This document shows, in pieces, positions 46,842 through 57,400 of a stretch of DNA of 64,000 nt. Source of the stretch: Gimesia maris. Its GTDB lineage: Bacteria > Planctomycetota > Planctomycetia > Planctomycetales > Planctomycetaceae. Location of the stretch: positions 5,595,001-5,659,000 of the forward strand of contig NZ_CP042910.1 of the NCBI RefSeq assembly GCF_008298035.1, in the 5' to 3' direction. Numbering within the stretch: position 1 is the stretch's first letter; every line of letters starts with the position of its first letter. The notes beneath the pieces are model-generated. The model had not been told where the DNA came from and did not search any database. It saw only the letters and a list, made by a program, of their open reading frames with translations. A program made the translations under genes and the position numbers.

Positions 46842-48521
46842 CTATTCTACATAATTATACAAAAGACCATTCGCCAGAGGTTTATCGCAGACATCCCTCT
46901 TACCAGATGGCCAGTACACGGTAAATGCCTCCATTTTAGCATCAGACGGAAGAGCACAATGAACTAGATAGCGGTTTTGTGAGAGGTAGCTGCCACCACC
47001 TGTCACATAACGGGAAATGTCACCCTGACTGGTATGAAACACTAATCGGGCACCGATCCCATCACGATTTGATTTTGTGCCAATCAGCCTGACCTGTATT
47101 GACTTTGAGTCAGTCTCGGTCTGATTATCCAGGATGGTGGCTCGCTCGTTACAGTTGGCAAATACCAGATCCAGGTCACCATCCTGGTCGAGATCTCCTG
47201 TCGCCAGACCGCGACCGTGATGCAACATTCCGAGGTAACTCTTTTCATCAAAAGTAAGCCGCTGGAATCGTCCGCCGCGATTCTCCAGCAACAACGGGAG
47301 TTGGCGTACCGTCGTATGTTTGGGATAACGAATCACATGACCATTCGAAACGATGATGTCTTCATCCCCATCCGAATCATAATCACCAAACTTCGTACCG
47401 AAGCCTACAAACAGTTTGCCAATCGTACCGACTCCTGTCTCTCGACTGGCATAGAGGAACTGACCACTGCCGATATTTTTATACAATGCAAATCGGTCTG
47501 CCTCATAATTGGCAACCCATAGATCAGGTTGGCCATCTCCATTGTAGTCGCCGATGTCCACCCCCATGCTTCCATTCGCCACAGCTTCATCATCGACGGC
47601 AACACCACGTACCAGAGCAGCTTCCTGAAAGTTCCCCTGTCCCTGATTGAGATACAGAAAGTTATCAGTCGTGTCATTTCCTACGTAGATATCCAGGTCG
47701 AGATCCTCATCGAGATCTCCCAGCACGACCCCCAGACCTTTCCCGGCACTAACCAATCCGGCTTCTTTCGTTGCATCATGAAAGGTACCATCCCCGTTAC
47801 TGAAGAACACGCGGTCATCGAGGCCTTTAAATCTCCGGGGCGGACAGACATCCTGTGGTTTCGCTGCATCCCCACACAGCGGATCATTCTTGAAAGACCA
47901 GTCCACATAATGTGTGAGATACAAGTCGAGTGCACCATCGCCATTTAAATCGCCCCAGCCGGCAGAAGTGCTCCAGCTCGGATCAATCAGACCAGACTGT
48001 TCAGAGACTTCTTCGAACGTCCCGTCCCCCAGGTTATGCCAGACGAGAATCCCACCATAGCCGGTGATCACCACATCCGGAAACCCGTCATTATCGTAGT
48101 CTGCAACACTGCAACCGTGCGAATAATATCGCGCTGCCGCAATCCCGCTGTTCAGGCTCTGATTTACAAACTGGTCCGAAGAAACCTGACTGAAGAGCGC
48201 CGTCGGCAGACCTGACAGCTGATTTTCCGAGGAAAACAAACCTCCGCCGGGAAACAGCAGGTCATCCAGGCCATTCAGGTCATAGTCACAGATCGCCACT
48301 CCTCCGCCAATGGACTCCAGGATAGTATATTTATTGGCAGCTTCACCATTCTGATAGACAAATTCAATCCCGAGTTCTTCCGTACGATCGACGAATCGCA
48401 TGTGTGACGGACTGTCATCTTCTGTCTGATTGACCGACGACGGGGGCTGTACCGGGGATTGAGAACCACAGCCTGCAGATAAACAAAGCCATACAAAGCA
48501 GAAACAAAATCGTAAACTCAT
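46842..48521 (-). CDS. CRTAC1/ASPIC-UnbV family lipoprotein with FG-GAP repeats
   Basis: 559 residues. Lipoprotein signal FCFVWLCLSAGC. Repeated calcium-binding loops of the FG-GAP/VCBS kind run through ~60-440: CDYDLNGLDDLLFPGGG, VADYDNDGFPDVVITG, WGDLNGDGALDLYLTHYVD, IGDYNGDGQPDLWVANYEA and FGDYDSDGDEDIIVSNG. The ASPIC/UnbV domain is at the C-terminus (QVRLIGTKSNRDGIGARLVF, then YWPSGKRDV). Located in the outer envelope; ligand unknown. Starts 40 bases after the upstream TPR gene, so they form an operon. Confidence 0.92.
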   Translation of the reverse strand: MSLRFCFCFVWLCLSAGCGSQSPVQPPSSVNQTEDDSPSHMRFVDRTEELGIEFVYQNGEAANKYTILESIGGGVAICDYDLNGLDDLLFPGGGLFSSENQLSGLPTALFSQVSSDQFVNQSLNSGIAAARYYSHGCSVADYDNDGFPDVVITGYGGILVWHNLGDGTFEEVSEQSGLIDPSWSTSAGWGDLNGDGALDLYLTHYVDWSFKNDPLCGDAAKPQDVCPPRRFKGLDDRVFFSNGDGTFHDATKEAGLVSAGKGLGVVLGDLDEDLDLDIYVGNDTTDNFLYLNQGQGNFQEAALVRGVAVDDEAVANGSMGVDIGDYNGDGQPDLWVANYEADRFALYKNIGSGQFLYASRETGVGTIGKLFVGFGTKFGDYDSDGDEDIIVSNGHVIRYPKHTTVRQLPLLLENRGGRFQRLTFDEKSYLGMLHHGRGLATGDLDQDGDLDLVFANCNERATILDNQTETDSKSIQVRLIGTKSNRDGIGARLVFHTSQGDISRYVTGGGSYLSQNRYLVHCALPSDAKMEAFTVYWPSGKRDVCDKPLANGLLYNYVE

Positions 48522-48561
48522 GTCACCTCAATCACAAATTTGAGAAAACGCTCAGGAGTTC

Positions 48562-49887
48562 TTATTCTTCCGAAACCTGATTCTGTTTCTCATTTTCAAG
48601 TTGCTCATAATATTTTTTTAATGCCTGAGTGGCCCTCTGATTATCCGCATCATAGTACAAGGCGTTTTTCAGCCAGACGATTCCCTGGTTTTCTGAGATA
48701 TGTTCCAGAAAGATCTCTCCAATCTCCGCGCGCAACTCTGCGTTTGTCAGATCTTTCTGCAAGAGGTCAAAACATTCATCCAGGCGTGTAATTGCGGCTT
48801 GAGACTTCTGGATGACCTGGAGCTGTACTTCTGCTTTTTTCAGTTCACCCAGTCCCCGATAGGCATCCGCTAATGACAGACGTGCTTTTCTGTCTTTAGG
48901 GTTTAGTGATACAGCTGTTTCCAGGTTCGTGATCGCCTGCTGATAATTTCCTGCAGAGAGTTCCAGTTGCCCCCGTTGCAATGCAACTGCATTCCTGGCG
49001 GCGTACGCGGGATCGCCGACTTCACGAAAATCTTTCATAATCTGATTTTCAGGCATCTGCTGAACCTGATTCAGGATTTTTCGGGCTGCTGCCACATCCT
49101 GTTGCATGCTCAGACAGCGAGCCATTCCCAACAGTGCGGCAGCATGCTGATGTTGCTGCTGCAGACAACGTTGATAAATTTCCAGAGCGGCATCAACCTG
49201 ATTTTGTGACAGTTTGATGCGCGCGAGGTTATAGGCAGAAGGGATATGTTCCGGACTCAACTTCAACGCCGCATTGAATTCAGTTTCTGCCTGGTTCCAG
49301 TTTCCCTGATGTTCCAGGATTCGTCCCTGGTAATAATGGGGAAGTGGATCCTCAGGAAAATCTGCCTGCCAGACTTCGATCACGCGTTGTGCATCTGCAA
49401 ATCGATAATTCAGAATACAGCTGTTAACAAAGGTTTCGCAGATATCAGCCGCATTTCCCCTGGGGTCAATTAACATATCAGCCAGATGCTGTTCCAGATT
49501 CTTCAGGTCTCCAACCTGCGCCTCCACCAGCCATTGTTCACGCTGCAGTTCTTCTGTCTGTCCGGAAAGTTGAAATAATTTTTTCAGCGTTTCCACGGCG
49601 TCTTCAACCTGATTTGTGCGTCGCTGGGCACGTGCCAGAGTCAGGAGGGTTTCTGCGTTCTGCCGATCTAACTCATATGCCTGCTGAATCCAGCTCAATG
49701 CTTCAGTCGTATGGTGTGACTGCAGATTCCTCGAAGCCTGCCACTGACAGATTTCAATCCAGACTGATTTCCACAAGATCAAGCCTGCGATCAGGAATCC
49801 TGCGCAGAGTATTCCCGGAAGAATCCATGAAATGCGTTTGCCGGAACCATGCTGATTTCCAGACTCGTCTTCCCGATGTGATACCAT
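48562..49887 (-). CDS. membrane-anchored TPR protein
   Basis: 441 residues. One membrane helix near the N-terminus (~18-41, ISWILPGILCAGFLIAGLIL) places the rest in the periplasm or equivalent. The body (~45-420) holds about nine TPR motifs (ETLLTLARAQRRTNQVEDAV, LPHYYQGRILEHQGNWNQAE, IPSAYNLARIKLSQNQVDAA). The tail is polar (EQLENEKQNQVSEE). It is the first gene of a two-gene operon with the CRTAC1 lipoprotein; a surface scaffold role is an inference. Palindromes downstream of its promoter suggest regulation. Confidence 0.85.
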   Translation of the reverse strand: MVSHREDESGNQHGSGKRISWILPGILCAGFLIAGLILWKSVWIEICQWQASRNLQSHHTTEALSWIQQAYELDRQNAETLLTLARAQRRTNQVEDAVETLKKLFQLSGQTEELQREQWLVEAQVGDLKNLEQHLADMLIDPRGNAADICETFVNSCILNYRFADAQRVIEVWQADFPEDPLPHYYQGRILEHQGNWNQAETEFNAALKLSPEHIPSAYNLARIKLSQNQVDAALEIYQRCLQQQHQHAAALLGMARCLSMQQDVAAARKILNQVQQMPENQIMKDFREVGDPAYAARNAVALQRGQLELSAGNYQQAITNLETAVSLNPKDRKARLSLADAYRGLGELKKAEVQLQVIQKSQAAITRLDECFDLLQKDLTNAELRAEIGEIFLEHISENQGIVWLKNALYYDADNQRATQALKKYYEQLENEKQNQVSEE

Positions 49888-50189
49888 GAACGCTAACTAC
49901 GAACTAAAATCTGGTGAAACGGTAACCTCTCGATGAGACCTGAGAACATGAGCCTGTCACAGCTGGCATAACCCGGCTTTTAATCAGTATGTTTTTTTCA
50001 TCGAGCGCAATAAAACAGTTAACGACAACTCTGAATTAATCATCAGAAATTGTTCTGTACAGAAATGCTGTCAAGACAGTATAGCAAGGTTGATTCCCTT
50101 CTGTCTAACACGGTTTCGCCGTCTGAAATGGGTTGTCTGTAATCGTACAGCTACAATCCGTAAGCGGCACAATATTTAGCAGGCAGCGT
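49888..50189. other. leader region of the TPR/CRTAC1 operon
   Basis: 302 bases without a gene. Holds the promoter and two palindromes described separately; the leader to ATG 49887 would be about 180 bases. Confidence 0.45.
50053..50107 (-). promoter_or_regulatory. promoter with two operator-like repeats for the TPR/CRTAC1 operon
   Basis: On the minus strand TAGACA (50102-50107), 18-base spacer, TATACT (50078-50083). Immediately downstream, the inverted repeat CTGTC-TT-GACAG (50068-50079) overlaps the end of the -10 element and a perfect palindrome TTCTGTACAGAA (50053-50064) follows. Both share CTGT/ACAG arms. Binding here would block initiation. Confidence 0.5.
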
Positions 50190-52199
50190 TTACTGTTGTC
50201 GACGAGGGGTATTTCGGCCGGGTTGGTTTTTCGTCCCTGTAAGTCGTCGCAGCTTCTGTCTGACACTGTTGATGGCAACTGGAGAGGGTGAATCCGGATC
50301 GTATTCTGCCAGTGGTTGCCTGGTCAGTTGTCGCAGGAAATGAATCGAACATTGACGGGTAAACAGAGGCTGCCTCGCATCGAGACCCGCTGAAAGCTCG
50401 GCCACTAAACCCGAACCGCCAGGAATTTCACCCCGCGCGACCTGAAACCAGGTTTGAATGGCAGGAGAAGCAGTATTCACACCTGTATTTTGAGCAATCT
50501 GTTTCCAGACGGCTGTTAAGCTCGCTTTGTCCCTGGTCGTTAACAGCCAATCAATGGCAGCGGTACGCTGTAGCTCAGAACGGGAGACTGTCGCTTGTGG
50601 AACCGCTGTCTGAGGATCAAGGTTGATTCCCAGGTTGACTCCAGACTGCTGCTCAAGCCTGGAACGATCTGGCGAAGCCTGCAACAGCGCAGCCAGCAGA
50701 TCATCACACTGATTTAACTCCGCAACAAAAGTAGAATTCAGCGGAAACGATTTCGCAGGACCTGTGCGCCAGCGATGATTTCCAGAAAGTTTTAAAGGAA
50801 CACTGACTCGCTCTGCTTTCAGGATCAGCTTCTGCTCCGTCTTAAGAGTCAATGCTTCGCGCGACGCCGTATCGCTAAATTGCAACGCCCCGGAAAAGAC
50901 CATCAGTTCACTCAGGCCAGTCTCCTGTTGCATGAAAGCAACTTCAGTATCATCCTGCTGAATCTCCAGCAGCCAGATTTTTGACTGTGTATGGTAATAA
51001 ATGACAGAACCGGCGTGAAGTTGAGATAAGGCAATTTGACCGGACCGTAAACTCAGATCCAATTCAGCCTGCAGTCCCGGAACTGTCTGCTGATTCCTTT
51101 TTATCATCAGTTCGACTTCAGTATCGGCGTCCAGTACAAAGTCTGACAGAAGCCCTGTCTCTCCCAGTGATAACTTTGCCTGCAACCAGCTCAAGGGGAG
51201 TGTACGTATTCGAATCCTGGATCCAGTATTCAGATCGAGGTCCTGTCCCGTAGACAGAATTCCCTGCCAGTCAGAACGGGCCTCGTTCCGAATACCGGCG
51301 ACTCCCAATAGTTGCGACCAGTACAGCGACAGCGAATCTGCGTGCTCCAGATTTTCCAATACAGGTTTCTGGGCCACAAGCGGGGGGGTGGGTAGAGTGT
51401 CGTCGACATCAGGAAATACAATGGGGCGTCGTTCGCGATGCTGTTCTGGAGGAATCACGGCCAGTTCAGGATCTGAATCCGGTTGATTTTGTTCCAGAGG
51501 GTCGGGAGACACAGGCGTCTGCTTTTGCTCGGGAATGACAGCGATTGTTTTTTTCTGGACTGTCCTGGCTTCGCGATTCCATAAGAAATAAGCAGGCAGA
51601 ACCGTGATGAGCAACACCACTGCAATCCCATATAGCGTTTTCCGCTTATTAATATCAGTATGTGAAGACGCTCCAGGAGATCTCGCCAAACGGACTCGCT
51701 CTGCAGGCAACTGTGAAACGACTGAATTTGCATGATCTTCGATGGAACCAGGATCGCTGCCAGCCGAACAGGCCCCCTTATGCTGTTGCAATTCCCGGTG
51801 GACGAACTCTGACATTCTCTGTGTTGTCTGCAGTACCTGTTGCGAATATTTTTCAGAGAGGTCTGCTGCAGATTTGTCAAACCGGGCAGCCTGATAAGCA
51901 GCGATAACCTCACGAATCAATGCATCCGCTTGCCAGCAGGTTGATTCAAACGCCTTATGCTCTGTGGGAGTCATCCGTTCTTCTACGTAGGCGGCAATCT
52001 TTTCCGCATTGCGTCCGGCATGATCGCTTGCGTCATCCAGTGTCAGTTTCTGATCAGTAATTTGAGAAAGTCGTTTCCAGCGTCTGAGTAAATTTGAATC
52101 CGCCGCCAGTCGTTCGCGCACGGCCACTCCCGCTGCCGGGGAGAGTTGCCCTTCCCGCAGTTTGATCAAAGTCAGAAGTGAAGGCGTACCCGTTTTCAT
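50190..52199 (-). CDS. membrane-anchored FecR-like partner of the sigma factor
   Basis: 669 residues; ATG overlaps the stop of the sigma gene (ATGA). The cytoplasmic N-terminal ~195 residues include two helical repeats of the anti-sigma kind (LREGQLSPAAGVAVRERLAA, then RMTPTEHKAFESTCWQADAL). One membrane helix follows (YGIAVVLLITVLPAYFLW, ~198-215). The external part has a Pro/Gln linker, a FecR-like beta domain (~300-500) and a C-terminal helical segment (~500-660). It is larger than ordinary anti-sigma factors. The class assignment is inferred from topology and operon position; no family was clearly recognised. Confidence 0.7.
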   Translation of the reverse strand: MKTGTPSLLTLIKLREGQLSPAAGVAVRERLAADSNLLRRWKRLSQITDQKLTLDDASDHAGRNAEKIAAYVEERMTPTEHKAFESTCWQADALIREVIAAYQAARFDKSAADLSEKYSQQVLQTTQRMSEFVHRELQQHKGACSAGSDPGSIEDHANSVVSQLPAERVRLARSPGASSHTDINKRKTLYGIAVVLLITVLPAYFLWNREARTVQKKTIAVIPEQKQTPVSPDPLEQNQPDSDPELAVIPPEQHRERRPIVFPDVDDTLPTPPLVAQKPVLENLEHADSLSLYWSQLLGVAGIRNEARSDWQGILSTGQDLDLNTGSRIRIRTLPLSWLQAKLSLGETGLLSDFVLDADTEVELMIKRNQQTVPGLQAELDLSLRSGQIALSQLHAGSVIYYHTQSKIWLLEIQQDDTEVAFMQQETGLSELMVFSGALQFSDTASREALTLKTEQKLILKAERVSVPLKLSGNHRWRTGPAKSFPLNSTFVAELNQCDDLLAALLQASPDRSRLEQQSGVNLGINLDPQTAVPQATVSRSELQRTAAIDWLLTTRDKASLTAVWKQIAQNTGVNTASPAIQTWFQVARGEIPGGSGLVAELSAGLDARQPLFTRQCSIHFLRQLTRQPLAEYDPDSPSPVAINSVRQKLRRLTGTKNQPGRNTPRRQQ

Positions 52200-52945
52200 G
52201 ATTCCCGTTTTCCAGACTGCATGATTTTCTTCAACCGTTGTTGTGCGCGATGTAATTTAGGGCCGACGGCATTCTCCGAAATACACAGTTGCCTGCCGAT
52301 TTCTGCATAGCTCAGTTTCTGATCAAAATACAATTCCAGGGCACGACGATCCCCGTCTTTCAGTTGAGCCATACAATCCTGCAGATGCTTGTGTTCTCTT
52401 GCTGGATCATCAAGAGCGTTTTCCGGCAGTGTATCCGGAACGGTGGCAATATCAAATTGACTGTCATTCGGACAGATCTTCTCACTGGCCTTCCGCTGAC
52501 GACGCAGCACATCCAATGTAGTCCGGCGGACAATGACGGCCAGCCAGGTAGAGAGTTTACTGCGACCTTTGAACTGTCTCAGACTGCTGAGATCACCCTG
52601 AAACAACACCGCCATCACTTCTGCGCCACATTCTTCAACCAGATCCGGTCGAGGCGAATTTCCACATTCGCGACACGCTGCTAGAATTCGACTGACAATC
52701 AGTTTGTTATAGCGGCTGAGAAATTCATCCCATGATCGCTGATCCCGTTGCAGGAGCCTCTGGATGAATTCACGCTCGTTATATTCCACGGTCTCGCTGT
52801 TTCTGCCGGAAGTTGAATGAGCTTTGCCTGTCTTTTGAGTCTGCTCTTTTCTTTGATCTCTGTCGACTTGATGTACCTGTGGCGCACGTTTTGTCGGCGC
52901 ATCACTGGGTGGATCATCAAGTAGAGAAAAATCGGGAACATTCAT
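52196..52945 (-). CDS. ECF-type RNA polymerase sigma factor
   Basis: 249 residues from ATG 52945 (MNVPDFSLLDDPP). An in-frame codon at 53092 would add 49 unlikely residues; no good Shine-Dalgarno favours either. The first ~80 residues are polar and charged (VHQVDRDQRKEQTQKTGKAH). Region 2 then follows: RDQRSWDEFLSRYNKLIVSR, GDLSSLRQFKGRSKLSTWLA and VIVRRTTLDVLRRQRK. Region 4 is at the end: LELYFDQKLSYAEIGRQLCI, then SENAVGPKLHRAQQRLKKIM. Overlaps the membrane partner by four bases and lies 165 bases downstream of a Cys-rich secreted protein. Confidence 0.88.
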   Translation of the reverse strand: MNVPDFSLLDDPPSDAPTKRAPQVHQVDRDQRKEQTQKTGKAHSTSGRNSETVEYNEREFIQRLLQRDQRSWDEFLSRYNKLIVSRILAACRECGNSPRPDLVEECGAEVMAVLFQGDLSSLRQFKGRSKLSTWLAVIVRRTTLDVLRRQRKASEKICPNDSQFDIATVPDTLPENALDDPAREHKHLQDCMAQLKDGDRRALELYFDQKLSYAEIGRQLCISENAVGPKLHRAQQRLKKIMQSGKRES

Positions 52946-53109
52946 GCTGATTGTTTCATCATGGTAATTCCAGCAAAGAAAGAGACTCTCTGTTTCAAAA
53001 GTGAAATCCGAAGTGCGATTGAGAATCCCTGACGTGAAATAAAATCTGTCAGCTGCATGATTCATCTTATGCAGCTGACAGACCGGACACAAGAATTTGT
53101 TTTCAGGCC

Positions 53110-53544
53110 TTAACTGTCAAACGCATTCTGAATGGTGTTTTTCTCGCGTTGCAGGATCAAACGAATGTCGGAAATCGCATCCTCACAGACCTGATTCACC
53201 CGCCGCGCCAACTGTGTCGCCCCCAGGTTGACGAGCTCATCGATGCATGCATTACACAGACGTTTTATATACTTTGCACATTTCTCTGCGCGTTCAGTCG
53301 CAGAGTCAATGCAGTCCGCCGCCACCCGTCGCGCCGCCTGTTCCTGTCCATCAGCCAGCAATCGTCGAATCTGCTGCAGGCACTCAGCGGTTTCATCCGC
53401 AGCCGCACTTTCACAACGATCGATTGTCTGATCAACCTTCGCTACACAGCGGGCTGCCAGATCTTCCGGTGCGGTGTGCGCAAATACGGTTTCCGTGACG
53501 AGTATCAGTCCCAGAACTGTCGCTAAAGATAATATTGATTTCAT
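53110..53544 (-). CDS. small secreted Cys-rich helical protein
   Basis: 144 residues, function unknown. Signal peptide LSLATVLGLILVTETVFA with cleavage near AHT. The mature part is helical and contains eight Cys: ARCVAK, DRCES, AECLQQ, ADCID, EKCAKY, LCNACID and VCEDA. Even numbers of Cys and the periplasmic location suggest disulfides. GAGGGAGA upstream of ATG 53544 is a good ribosome-binding site. It precedes the sigma-factor gene on the same strand, so they may share a transcript. Confidence 0.72.
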   Translation of the reverse strand: MKSILSLATVLGLILVTETVFAHTAPEDLAARCVAKVDQTIDRCESAAADETAECLQQIRRLLADGQEQAARRVAADCIDSATERAEKCAKYIKRLCNACIDELVNLGATQLARRVNQVCEDAISDIRLILQREKNTIQNAFDS

Positions 53545-53754
53545 CAGTGTTCTCTCCCTCAGGTTAAGCCAGACTGAGCCGGGCCCACAAACGGTCAGCG
53601 TGTGAAAACAGGACCAGAGTTGATCTTGTTGATTTACGGATACTTTGCGGTACTCAAACAGGCCTGATCGTGTTTACCGTCTGAAACATTAGTGGAGGGA
53701 ATCATTCTATCCGTGCAGGTAAAAGAGAAAGATTGCTGAATTTTCTGGAGAACC

Positions 53755-53791
53755 AATAAAAAACGCCATCCCCGCAATGGGAACGGCGTTT
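53755..53791 (-). terminator. terminator of the metal-efflux operon
   Basis: AAACGCC (53761-53767) pairs with GGCGTTT (53785-53791), with further pairing of CCCC and GGG inside; a T-run follows on the minus strand. Confidence 0.85.
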
Positions 53792-53819
53792 CAGTAAATA
53801 AGATTACGCGGTATCTGCT

Positions 53820-54377
53820 TTAGTGAGCGTGTTTTTCGTCATGTCCATGATCGTGGTCGTGATCATGAGCATCAATTTCACCGGAAAACGATTTGCCGTC
53901 GATCTCCAGAACCAGACGGGCTGTTGTATCTTTCTTATCCAGCAGTTCACCCAGAGTTTTTTCCAGCGTGGAAAATTTGGATGACTTACCTTCCGGGTCC
54001 CCCTGTTCAGGGGTTGCGGTCAGCGTAAACTGCTGCCCTTTCCCGTCATGCTTGACATTGACTAAAACACTTTCTGCTGCAATGGGCACGCTGGCTTTGG
54101 CAGCACCGTCGAGAATATAAATGGTAATCGCACCACTTTTTTCATCATGCACAAGCTCCGCATGATAGGCTTCTTTACCCAGTTCAATTAATGAACCATG
54201 GTGCGGTCCTTCACTGGGGTGATCGTGGCCGTGATCATGTTCTTCCATGGTCACATCTTCCGGAGCCGCCTCGTCAAACGATTTTGTCCCCTGTTCTGTA
54301 CCGGAATCACAACCTGCAAAGGTCAATCCCAATACACAGAGTCCTACCGCAAAAATATCTGTCAATCTGTCCTTCAT
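53820..54377 (-). CDS. His-rich lipoprotein of the metal-efflux operon
   Basis: 185 residues. Lipoprotein signal VGLCVLGLTFAGC. Two His-rich clusters flank the mature domain: EEHDHGHDHPSEGPHH (~45-60) and AHDHDHDHGHDEKHAH at the very C-terminus. The middle (~65-165) is beta-rich (AYHAELVHDEKSGAITIYIL, SVLVNVKHDGKGQQFTLTAT). Probably binds metal ions in the periplasm. Last gene of the operon, 78 bases after the RND pump, then the terminator. Confidence 0.82.
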   Translation of the reverse strand: MKDRLTDIFAVGLCVLGLTFAGCDSGTEQGTKSFDEAAPEDVTMEEHDHGHDHPSEGPHHGSLIELGKEAYHAELVHDEKSGAITIYILDGAAKASVPIAAESVLVNVKHDGKGQQFTLTATPEQGDPEGKSSKFSTLEKTLGELLDKKDTTARLVLEIDGKSFSGEIDAHDHDHDHGHDEKHAH

Positions 54378-54455
54378 CGTTTCAATCCTTTTGAATAAAT
54401 CAAATACATGCTGTTACATGCAACTCGTTTTAATGACGTTTTCATTTTCTCCCGT

Positions 54456-57400
54456 TCACGCGATGGGAGTTGTCTGTTCTTCCCGCTCTTCAATCAATGG
54501 TACCTCTTCATTCGTGTCCGCCACAATCCGCGCACCAGCTTTACGACCACAGCTCCAGAACAAAGCCGGGCGAATGAAAAATTCCAGAATCGTACTGCTT
54601 AACAAACCGCCGATAATTACAGTGGCGACGGGATACAGAATTTCTTTACCGGCTTCCCCCTGCGACATTGCCAGAGGTACCAGTCCGATTCCTGAAGTCA
54701 ACGCGGTCATCAATACCGGTGCCAGGCGTTCCTGACCCGCCCTGACGATCATTTCCCGCGTCCAGCCTTCTCCTTCGTACTTCACCAGATGCAGATAGTG
54801 GTTCAACAATAAAATCCCATTCCGCGAGGCGATGCCTCCCAGCGAGATGAAACCAACCATCGCGGCAATCGTCAGTGTCTGCCCGGTCACGACCAGAGCG
54901 ATCACCGAACCAATAAATGCCATCGGCAGGGCAGCCATTACCTGTAGAGAAAAGTTGGGGGAACGGAACATCGTGAACAGGACCAGGAAAACTCCCAGCA
55001 TTGATACCAGAAACAGCGCGGAAATCATGCGAGATGCCGATTGCTGGCTTTCAAACTGACCACTATATTCCACAAAATAGCCCGCGGGCAGCGATTCAAT
55101 GACAGGTTTCTGCTTCGCCTGTATTTCATTCACCACATCAACCAGTCCCCGTCCTGTGACATTACACTGTACGATGATTCGTTTCTGTACCTTTTCCCGA
55201 TTGATGGTGTTCGGCCCTGTTGAATCAGTAATGTCGGCGACAGATGAGAGGGGCGTAGTCCCACCGCCGGGGAGATCAATTGCCAGTCGTTTTAGTGCCT
55301 GCCGATCTTCACGGTATTTTTCATCCATCCGAATCAATAGATCAAAAGTACGCTGCCCCTGCAGTACCTGTGAGACCACCATTCCGTTCATGGCGGTTTC
55401 GACATACTCATTCACATACGCGGGAGTTAAACCATAGAGTTTTAATTTATCCCGGTTCAACTTGATCTGCAGTTGTTTAATTTCAACCTGTGGTTCAACC
55501 AGTACATCGGTGACGCCGGGCACACTCTGCATCGCCGCTTCCATCTTCCTGGCAGTATTGCGCAAGACGATCAGATTTTCGCCGTAGATTTTAATTCCGA
55601 CCTGCGCTTTCACTCCAGAAATCATATGGGAAATCAGATGGGCCAACGGCTGTTCCACCGAAATCACAATCCCCGGAATCGCTTCCATCGAAGTCCGGAT
55701 GTCGTCGAGCACCTGTTCGCGACTGCGACCCGAATCCGGATCGAATGAAATGATATACTCAGAAACATTCACCCCTTCGGCGTGTTCATCCAGTTCCGCC
55801 CGACCGGTTCTGCGGGAGAAGGCCTCGACTCCATTGATGTTCTTCAGCCGATCCATCACGGTTTCTGAAATCTCATTCGATTTTTTCAGTGAAGTTCCCG
55901 GCGGCAGCACCACATTTAACTGGGCCACTCCTTCATTGAAAGGAGGCAGAAAATCCCGATCCAGTTGTAACAGGAACAGGCCGGCGACTAACACACTACT
56001 GATTCCTGCAATCAGCATCGGACCAGAAAAGCGAATACTGAAACTGATTACATACCCGGCAATCCATTTCAGAAACCGCAAGAGCGGTCCATCCTGATCA
56101 CCGTGCGGTTCAGTTGCCGATCTTTTCTCGGGATCAACTGGTGTGCCGAATTTTTTCCCCAGTAACCAGTAAGAGAGGACCGGCGTCAGAGTCAGTGAAA
56201 CCAGCAGCGAAGACAGAATGGAAACAATATAGGCGACTCCCAGCGGGGCAAACAGGCGACCTTCCATACCTGATAACGCAAACAGAGGCAGAAAAACCAG
56301 CACCACAATCGCGGTTCCAAAAACAATCGAATTCCTGATTTCACAGCTCGCCTGGAACACGACCAGCAGCGTGTGTTTGGGATTTTTGGCATAGCGGTTT
56401 TCCTGCAGGCGGCGGAAAATATTTTCGACATCCACAATCGCATCGTCTACGAGTTCACCAATAGCAACAGCCAGGCCGCCTAAGGTCATCGTATTGATCG
56501 ACAACCCAAATACGGCAAATACGATTGCCGTAATCGCAATGGAGAGTGGAATCGCAGTCAACGTGATGAACGTTGTACGGAAATTCATCAGGAACAGAAA
56601 CAGAATAATGACCACCAGAATGCCGCCATCTACCAGCGCGTCGATCACGTTTTCAATGGAACGATCAATGAAAGATTTCTGAGAGTAGAGTTCCGGTTGA
56701 ATGCGGATATCTTCAGGGAGGGAAGGCTCTAGATCTTTTAACGCCTGGATTACATCGTTGGCCACGCGACGTGTGTCGGCATTGGGTTGCTTGTTGACGG
56801 TGAGGACGACCGCCGAGCCGCCGGCAAAAGTACCGTCTTCCTGTTTGACAAAAGCGGAACTGTCTCCCCGCTTGACCTGGGGACCTTCGATGACTTTGGC
56901 AATCTGCGAGAGTATCACCGGACGTCCTTTGCGGTTAGCCACGACCACTTTTTCCAGATCTTCCAGGGTCTGAATCCGTCCTAATGCTCGCACCAGGAAT
57001 TCATTGGGCCCCTGCTCGTCTAGATAGCCACCTGTCGCATTTTCATTACTCTGCTCACAAGCCAGTCGCACTTCATGCAGTGTAATACCATATTTTAACA
57101 GCAATTGCGGGTCGACCAGTACCTGAAACTGTTTGCGACCTCCGCCCATGGTGAAGACCTGTGATACGCCCGGAATCGTCAGCAGGCGTTGTCGAACGAC
57201 CCAGTCCGCGAGTGTGCGGACTTCGAGCGGCGAGGTTTTATCCCCTTCGCTCCACATGCCGAGCATCATGATCTGCCCCATAATCGAGGAAATCGGTGCG
57301 AGCTGCGGTTTCACTCCGTCGGGAAGTTGCTCGGTGACCAGTTGCAGCCGTTCGTTGACGACCTGCCGATCATTGTAGATATTGGTGCCCCACTCAAATT

